Shown in pieces: positions 58,428 to 64,000 of a stretch of DNA of 64,000 bases. Position numbers and translations under genes: made by a program. This DNA comes from Lithospermum erythrorhizon (Eukaryota; Streptophyta; Magnoliopsida; Boraginales; Boraginaceae): contig JADFUC010001688.1 in NCBI GenBank assembly GCA_019722365.1, positions 62,001 through 126,000 on the forward strand. Reading direction: 5' to 3'. The number at the start of each line of letters is the position of its first letter. Positions within the stretch are counted from its first letter, which is position 1. Below the pieces are notes generated by a model. The model was not told the origin of the DNA and made no database searches. It was given only the letters and a program-made list of their open reading frames with translations.

Positions 58428-61400
58428 ATGTCCATTTCCACCCACACTATGACTCGTTTACACCCCTCCTTCGAGTCTCGGCCCGATCCCTACTTCTCGG
58501 GCCGCTTTCCCAAGCCCGATATTCCTACTCCCGCTAAATATTTTAGTGGAAAATTCTCCAATCAATCTTCCGGTGCAACCTACGCAGCCTATGGTACAAC
58601 CCCAAAAGCTTATGGTACAACCTCCAAAGCTTACGGTACAACCTCAAGAGCTTATGGAATGTCATCATTGATGTTGAGGTTTCCTCCGAACTTTGTTCGG
58701 CAGTTGAGTACTAAGGCTAGGAGGAACTGCAGCAACATTGGGGTGGCTCAAATAGTGGCGGCGTCGTGGTCGGATAAGGTGAAGGCGGTTGATGCGGTGG
58801 CGGTGGAGGTGGTGGTGATGGAGGAGGAGAGGAGGGGGGTGTGTGGTGATGGAAATGTGGAGTTGGGTGGTGACAAGTTTGGGGATTTTATTAGGCATGA
58901 TGGGACTGTTGCAATTCATGCTGGTAAAATGATATACATATTCCCTGTGGTTCATTTGATATTTGGGTTTTATTTTGATCCCATGTTATATTTTTTACGA
59001 TACTAAGCATTTTGCCGATGATGATGATTTTATTCACGCCTGTTCAGTCGAACTTAAAAATTTTAAGAATGTAAAATGATACTCCCTCTCCGTCGTTTCA
59101 ATAAAAAAATTCATTTAATTTTTAATTGATCATATATCATTTCAACGTAATTTTATAGTGATCTTTCCAATTTTGTCCCTAACTAATTTTTTATCTTATA
59201 ATTACTGGCTTATATGCCATTTACCGCAAATTATTTATTATTTTATAATAAAATTATAATGAAAAAAATTTTAAAAAAAACCTAAAGAAATAAGATTTAA
59301 AAGTTACCATAAAGAAAATAAAGATGAAAGATCATAAACAACTTTTTATTTTCTCATGATAATTTCATAAATATATTACGAAATGATAATATTTATAAAT
59401 AGTAGCTACTTAATTTATCTGTTGTGCTACACAACGGCTAGCTTTACTATTTAAAATTAAAATAAAAAATTTATCGTATGGTAACAGTGAAATACATTAA
59501 TTTTGGCTTCACTAGAACCGACAACCCAAATCTTTGCACATTATATATAGTATAGATTAAAAATGTTTTTAATGAATTAATTTTTAGATATATTAGTAAT
59601 ATTACTCAATCAATTAATAAAGTTTTTACCTCCATAATCAATTAAATTGAAATGAAGGGAATATTGTAATTATATACTCTGTGTTATCCATATTTTTCAT
59701 GTTAAAAAATAACAGTAATTGTGATTTTTATGTTAATTTTATGGTTGTAAAAAATTTTGAATTTTACAAAAGTTAATCCGAACACAGTGTTTGGAACACC
59801 CACTTCAAATGTCCTAAATCCGCCATGATTGTAAGTTAATGTAAGAGAGACTGTCACACGAAGTATAACATAAAATCTTTTTGAGAAGCTTATATTTGAG
59901 TATTCATCAAATATTCATACTACTGTGTTCACTTTATGGCCATTTTTGAGAGTTAATAAAACAAATATTTTCGACTTTGGCAAAGACAAAATGTATCATT
60001 GATAGTGAGTTGTTATTCATAATGCTATTCGATTATGAGCAGGTGAACGAGTGGGGCGAGCAATTGAATCTGATGCAATAACTACGCCAGTGTTTAACAC
60101 GTCCGCTTATTTTTTTAAGAAGACTTCTGACCTTATTGATTTCAAGGTAATTGTAATCTGATTCTGCTGATGCTTGATTGACTGGTTTACCTGTTCGTAC
60201 AAATGACAAGGAAGATATTTTCTGATTAAAGGTTATTTGATGTCGGATTTCACTTAATCGTTGTTTATAAACTCGTGGAAATTATTTTTTCAATACCATT
60301 TGCCTGAGTGAAAATGTTTATCTGATTTGTATTGTGAGGAGGTTGTTTGTAATGGTGGCGGTTTTGACTTCTCTGTATACCTTACGAGTTGTACTTTTTA
60401 GGCTCTTTCTTGCTGTTTTAACTCGTTTCCATGTGTTTTCTTCTGCAGGAGAAACGTAGTACCAGTTTTGAGTATGGGCGCTATGGGAATTATACTACTC
60501 AAGCTGCAGAAGAAAAAATAAGGTAAGTTCTTTTATATTGAACTTTTCACTGGTATTTTCCTGCTGATAATATTAACCGGTGATTCATTGCTTGATGCAA
60601 CAGTGCACTTGAGGGTGCTGAATCAACCGTGTTGATGGCATCTGGAATGTGTGCTAGTACTGTATTGTTGATGGCATTAGTTCCTGCTGGGGGGCATATT
60701 GTTACAACAACTGATTGTTATAGGAGAACTCGCATGTTTATTGAGACGATGCTGCCAAAAATGGGAATCTCGGTATGCATCTTTGACATCCAGTATATCA
60801 CGTGATAGGCATTTGTAAAACGTTTTTAATAGTGTATTACTCAGCATAGAAACCATTGTACATTGATCTCAAATATTTGAAGAACAGAGTCATGTTGTAT
60901 ATAAAGCTGGTCAGATTTGCTCCCCATGAGAAAATGGAAAATTTATTTTACAATGTACAAGGATATACCTTTGTTGAAGTTTACTAATGTAAAACTTGAG
61001 CCAACTACACCCATTTGTTCGGCTTATTAAAAATCTATATTTGCTTGTGCGAAGCGTTGGAAATTGATATCATGAGATTTTGGATTTTTTCACGTAGAAG
61101 ATAACTTTTGTGGGAATTTAGTTTTCTTTATTATTCTGTTTATCTGTGGTCTCAATTGTATGTTATCACAGGCGTCAGTCATCGACCCTGCAGATGTGGA
61201 AGCTTTGAAATTGGCACTGGATACAAAAAATGTTAGTATTGAATGTTACACGGAAGCTAGTTACTTAATCATGCTATGTAGTTTTTCCTATATTTGAGAA
61301 TAGGTGGCTGAACAATTTTATCTGATATACCATATAGGTTTCACTTTTCTTCACAGAGTCTCCAACCAATCCATTCCTTAGATGTGTTGACATTGAGTTG

Positions 61401-63207
61401 GTCTCAAAGTTGTGTCGCAAGAAAGGGGCACTGGTTGTTGTAGATGGCACATTCGCCACTCCTCTCAATCAGAAGGCCCTGGCTCTTGGGGCAGATATCG
61501 TTGTGCACTCTGCCACTAAGTACATTGCAGGGCACAATGATGTAAGTGATGTTGTTTATAAAATTTAGACTCTTGCATTGAAATATAATACAAGGTATTA
61601 ATTTCATCCAATGTATTCCATGTCAGGTCCTCGGAGGTTGTGTAAGTGGTCCAGAGAAATTGGTTTCAGTAGTTAGGAACTTGCATCATATTCTTGGAGG
61701 CACTCTTAATCCTGTGAGTTCTCATATTTCTGGCGTACTATTTACTTCCATAGGCTACAGTATACACTTTCAGAAAACTATATTTTCTTTGCACTTTGCT
61801 GTATAGATCAGTGGCCTGTGGTAAGGACTAATTTTCTGTCTGTTGTCAGAATGCTGCTTATCTGATTATCCGAGGCATGAAGACAATGCATCTTCGTGTA
61901 CAGCAACAAAACTCAACAGGAATTAGGATGGCCGAGCTTTTAGAGGCACATCCTAAGGTATTCAATCTGTCTTTATATCTCTCAATTACTATCTCTTGCA
62001 CTGATAATCTCCATATCTCAATCTGAACCTTCTATAGCATCATAAAGCAGTGTTCCTAAAAAACCCTTTTGTTATTTTTAACATCTTAACTGCTGAACAA
62101 ATTGTATTGGTATCCTCGTTTTCTGTCTTAGAAACTGTTAAATGTTTGAAGGGCATTAGGCTTGATAGCATTTGCTAGGTATATAGTTAAAGAATAATGA
62201 CCAGGCAAGTTTTTGTAATTTTCATAGACCCTTACATTAGTTACATCAACTAGCTTCTTATACATAGTTTGAATGCTCATGCCTCATAACCTGTCATGGT
62301 TCCTCTTTAACTGTTGCATGGGTGTTCTTGTTGGCCTTTTCACTACCTCAAAACCATTTATGTTATGTTTCTTGGGCATCATTGTGCAACCATGAGAAAT
62401 CTGGCTTTTCTTCTGAATTATAAGTTCGGTAACTGTCGAGCAATTGATGAGTGCCTACTCGGCTGCTTGTAATATGCTATTAGCTATCATAAGAATCGCA
62501 ATGCATTTCTATTTGGAAATGTTGCATTCTTTTGTCATGTATATCGTTTTCATTATTGGATACATTTTTTCAGATAAAACGGGTCTATTATCCAGGCTTG
62601 AAAAGCCATCCAGAACATCAACTTGCAATGAAGCAAATGACTGGTTTTGGTGGTGTTGTTAGTTTTGAGGTCAGAATTCCCAGTTTCGAAATATTTGCTA
62701 TTCTGCTTGGACAATCATGCCAAAATGCTGCATCATTTCTTTTCTAAGCTAAATATATAAACTGTGATCAGGTTGATGGAGACTTGATGACAACTGCAAA
62801 ATTCATTGATGCTCTCAAAATTGCATATATTGCCCCTTCCTTTGGGGGATGTGAGAGCATTGTTGATCAACCGGCTATTATGTCATATTGGTACTTTTTT
62901 TTGTTTTTTTCCATATAATCATCATCAATATCATTATTTGTGTTCAATGTGCTTAAGAAATGCTGGAAATTTAAACATCATTATAATACATTGCATTCCC
63001 TTGTTCCCTCTTAGTATTCTTCTATCTTGAACTGTTCATTTTAAACTAGTGATTCGTAAACTCATGTTTTAAACAAAATACAGGGATCTTAACCAATCAG
63101 AGAGAGCAAAGTATGGTATTCTGGATAACTTGGTTCGCTTCAGCTTTGGTGTGGAAGATTTCGGAGACTTGAAGGCTGATATTCTTCAAGCTCTGGACGC
63201 CATATGA
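58428..63207 (+). CDS. CGS1: Cystathionine gamma-synthase, chloroplast
   Basis: This PLP enzyme joins O-phosphohomoserine and cysteine into cystathionine, the committed step to methionine in plastids. Eleven exons with GT-AG introns: 58428-58923, 60043-60146, 60449-60522, 60604-60772, 61172-61231, 61338-61541, 61627-61713, 61850-61957, 62574-62669, 62772-62890, 63084-63207, giving 546 residues (Arabidopsis about 563). Residues 1 to about 85 are a Ser/Thr-rich plastid-targeting region, then comes FPPNFVRQLSTKARRNCSN with the MTO1 element. The catalytic domain starts with HAGERVGRAIESDAITTPV. K362 in HSATK is the predicted PLP lysine. The chain ends in FGVEDFGDLKADILQALDAI. I chose ATG 58428 because the upstream in-frame ATG at 58260 lies before the TATA box. 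Oddities: a 7-residue tandem repeat at 54-76 and GNY instead of the family's GNP at 213-215. No stop or frameshift was seen. Confidence 0.96.
58587..58657 (+). repeat. 21-base tandem repeat in CGS exon 1
   Basis: Three units of about 21 bases plus a partial fourth encode AYGTTPK, AYGTTSK, AYGTTSR and AYG (residues 54-76). All changes keep the frame. The array lies in the poorly conserved N-terminal extension just before the conserved FPPNFVRQLS block. Confidence 0.9.
58719..58772 (+). promoter_or_regulatory. MTO1 nascent-peptide regulatory element of CGS
   Basis: Codons for RRNCSNIGVAQIVAASWS (residues 98-115). In Arabidopsis CGS1 the RRNCSNIGVAQ stretch in the nascent chain, with S-adenosylmethionine, stalls the ribosome at a serine just after a tryptophan and triggers mRNA decay, a feedback on methionine synthesis. 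All eleven MTO1 core residues and the final Trp-Ser are kept here, so the same control is expected. Confidence 0.85.
58924..60042 (+). other. Intron 1 of CGS, 1119 bases
   Basis: AT-rich, with donor G|GTAAAA and acceptor GAGCAG|GT. A CTCCCTCTCCGTCGTTTCAA motif near 59082 looks like a lone MITE end. This intron separates the regulatory first exon from the catalytic exons. Confidence 0.8.
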
Positions 63208-63342
63208 AGGTGGTCGATTCGCTCTGTTGAATGATGACTCAGTTTTCATCTTCGTTATATCAAGTTAGCCCTAAATCTATTTACATTGTTGGCCATTCAG
63301 TTTGGCAATGTAAGATACTTCGCTGTTTCTCTGATCATGATT

Positions 63343-63348
63343 AATAAA
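63343..63348 (+). terminator. Poly(A) signal of CGS
   Basis: AATAAA lies about 135 bases after the stop codon in a T-rich 3' region. Confidence 0.5.
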
Positions 63349-63820
63349 GTTGTGTTGTTTGTGTTGTCACAATCAAACTTAAACATATGCTGGACCGTGT
63401 TGTCCGTATCCTCGTTTCGAATGTTTGGAAGATACTTCTTGCCTTCTCTGGGTTCCAATTTTTGTAGCTACAATACCATCCATGTACTTCAACTGTTCTT
63501 CTTTGGTCCTCCACCAATTATTTCTCTGTAAACTCTTGTCGACACGTCGTTAAAAGGCAATGGCACTGACTTGGAAAGCCCTGTAGCGACCAGCATTGTT
63601 TTGATGCTCATACTTCATCCTGGGGCTGGGAACATGAACAAAGATAATGTCCTTCTCTTTTACCCCATTGCCTCCAATTGTATAAGGAAGAAAACAAGAA
63701 ATGTGAATCTATGCCTGAAGTTCATGATCACCACAGAAGAGGCAACATAAAAAATGAAAGTTTGTAAGCACTATCTCTAGCAATACATCTTTGTCATTTG
63801 TCAATGTAGGTAAAATTTGT
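63349..63820. other. 3' flank of CGS, no gene seen
   Basis: No coding or RNA gene was recognised. The 81-codon frame ending at 63531 has no domain and overlaps the likely 3' UTR. Confidence 0.5.
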
Positions 63821-63876
63821 AAGCACAGTGTTAATTGGAACAATCAGGCCGGGAGTCAATTATAAACACTGTGCTT
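63821..63876. repeat. Inverted repeat (hairpin) downstream of CGS
   Basis: AAGCACAGTGTT (63821-63832) is the exact reverse complement of AACACTGTGCTT (63865-63876), with weaker pairing outside it and a 32-base loop. It could be the end of a small foldback element. No small-RNA evidence is available. Confidence 0.6.
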
Positions 63877-64000
63877 GTAATAGAGGGTCAATTATTTGGT
63901 CGAATGTACTATAATGTAGACTTGTAATAAATAATTGGCCTAGTCGGACGATAGATATACAACATTAGATTCTTCATGATCTTACAACATTTTTTACATA

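Noticed and set aside
58665..58955. Minus-strand frame of 96 codons opposite CGS exon 1
   Set aside because: His/Pro/Leu-rich mirror of the Gly/Val-rich CGS coding strand; no independent support.
52186..63207. Functional clustering of methionine/SAM genes (SAM synthetase fragment near cystathionine gamma-synthase)
   Set aside because: The SAM synthetase sequence is a frameshifted C-terminal fragment inside a likely transposon, so it cannot act in the pathway; proximity is best seen as chance.
1..64000. CRISPR arrays, bacterial operons or riboswitches
   Set aside because: The sequence is plant nuclear DNA with introns and LTR elements; no regularly spaced identical repeats with unique spacers were seen.

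Overview
This is a stretch of eudicot plant nuclear DNA. It is AT-rich, has long gene-poor tracts, introns with GT-AG ends, and several classes of plant transposable element. Many copies of an ATACTCCGTA-type miniature-element end and the gene sequences themselves would suit Caryophyllales (Amaranthaceae-like), but that placement is only an inference.

Four host loci are well supported. (1) Exon 1 of a trichome-birefringence-like (TBL) polysaccharide O-acetyltransferase lies on the minus strand (4102-4581); the second half of the gene was not found. (2) A three-exon KIN1/KIN2-type cold and ABA stress protein lies at 13080-14075. (3) A three-exon R2R3-MYB of subgroup 9 (MIXTA/MYB16/MYB106-like) lies at 21817-23675. 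(4) A complete eleven-exon cystathionine gamma-synthase, the committed enzyme of methionine synthesis, lies at 58428-63207 and carries the conserved MTO1 nascent-peptide region. There is also one tRNA-Gly(GCC) gene on the minus strand (11553-11623).

Most of the rest is mobile DNA. At 23984-34190 there is an old Ty3/gypsy element with degenerate LTRs. Its gag-pol runs on the minus strand (RT YVDD box, integrase), while a second, spliced reading frame of the putative gypsy-type transposon family runs on the opposite strand next to the 3' LTR, as in Grande/Tat-lineage elements. LTR-like repeats of two related families occur at 14860-16535, 40470-41990 and 42620-44525 (family 1), and at 19130-20560 (minus), 44590-45940 (plus) and 47560-49080 (minus) (family 2). 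Three C/G-rich elements with long terminal inverted repeats look like Mutator-type Pack-MULEs. One (2440-3260) carries pieces of a CID-type RNA-binding protein gene. Another (about 51530-52945) carries the 3' end of an S-adenosylmethionine synthetase gene head-to-head with the first exon of a plant-specific lysine-rich protein. Stowaway-like MITEs, tRNA-derived SINE candidates, (TA)n microsatellites and tandem duplications fill further space.

The genes do not form an operon-like unit. SAM synthetase and cystathionine gamma-synthase belong to the same pathway, but the first is present only as a broken transposon-borne fragment, so their proximity looks coincidental. The most interesting items are the two gene-capturing elements, the antisense spliced ORF in the gypsy element, the unusual N-terminal repeat and GNY-for-GNP change in cystathionine gamma-synthase, and the dense tract of LTR-only remnants at 40-46 kb.
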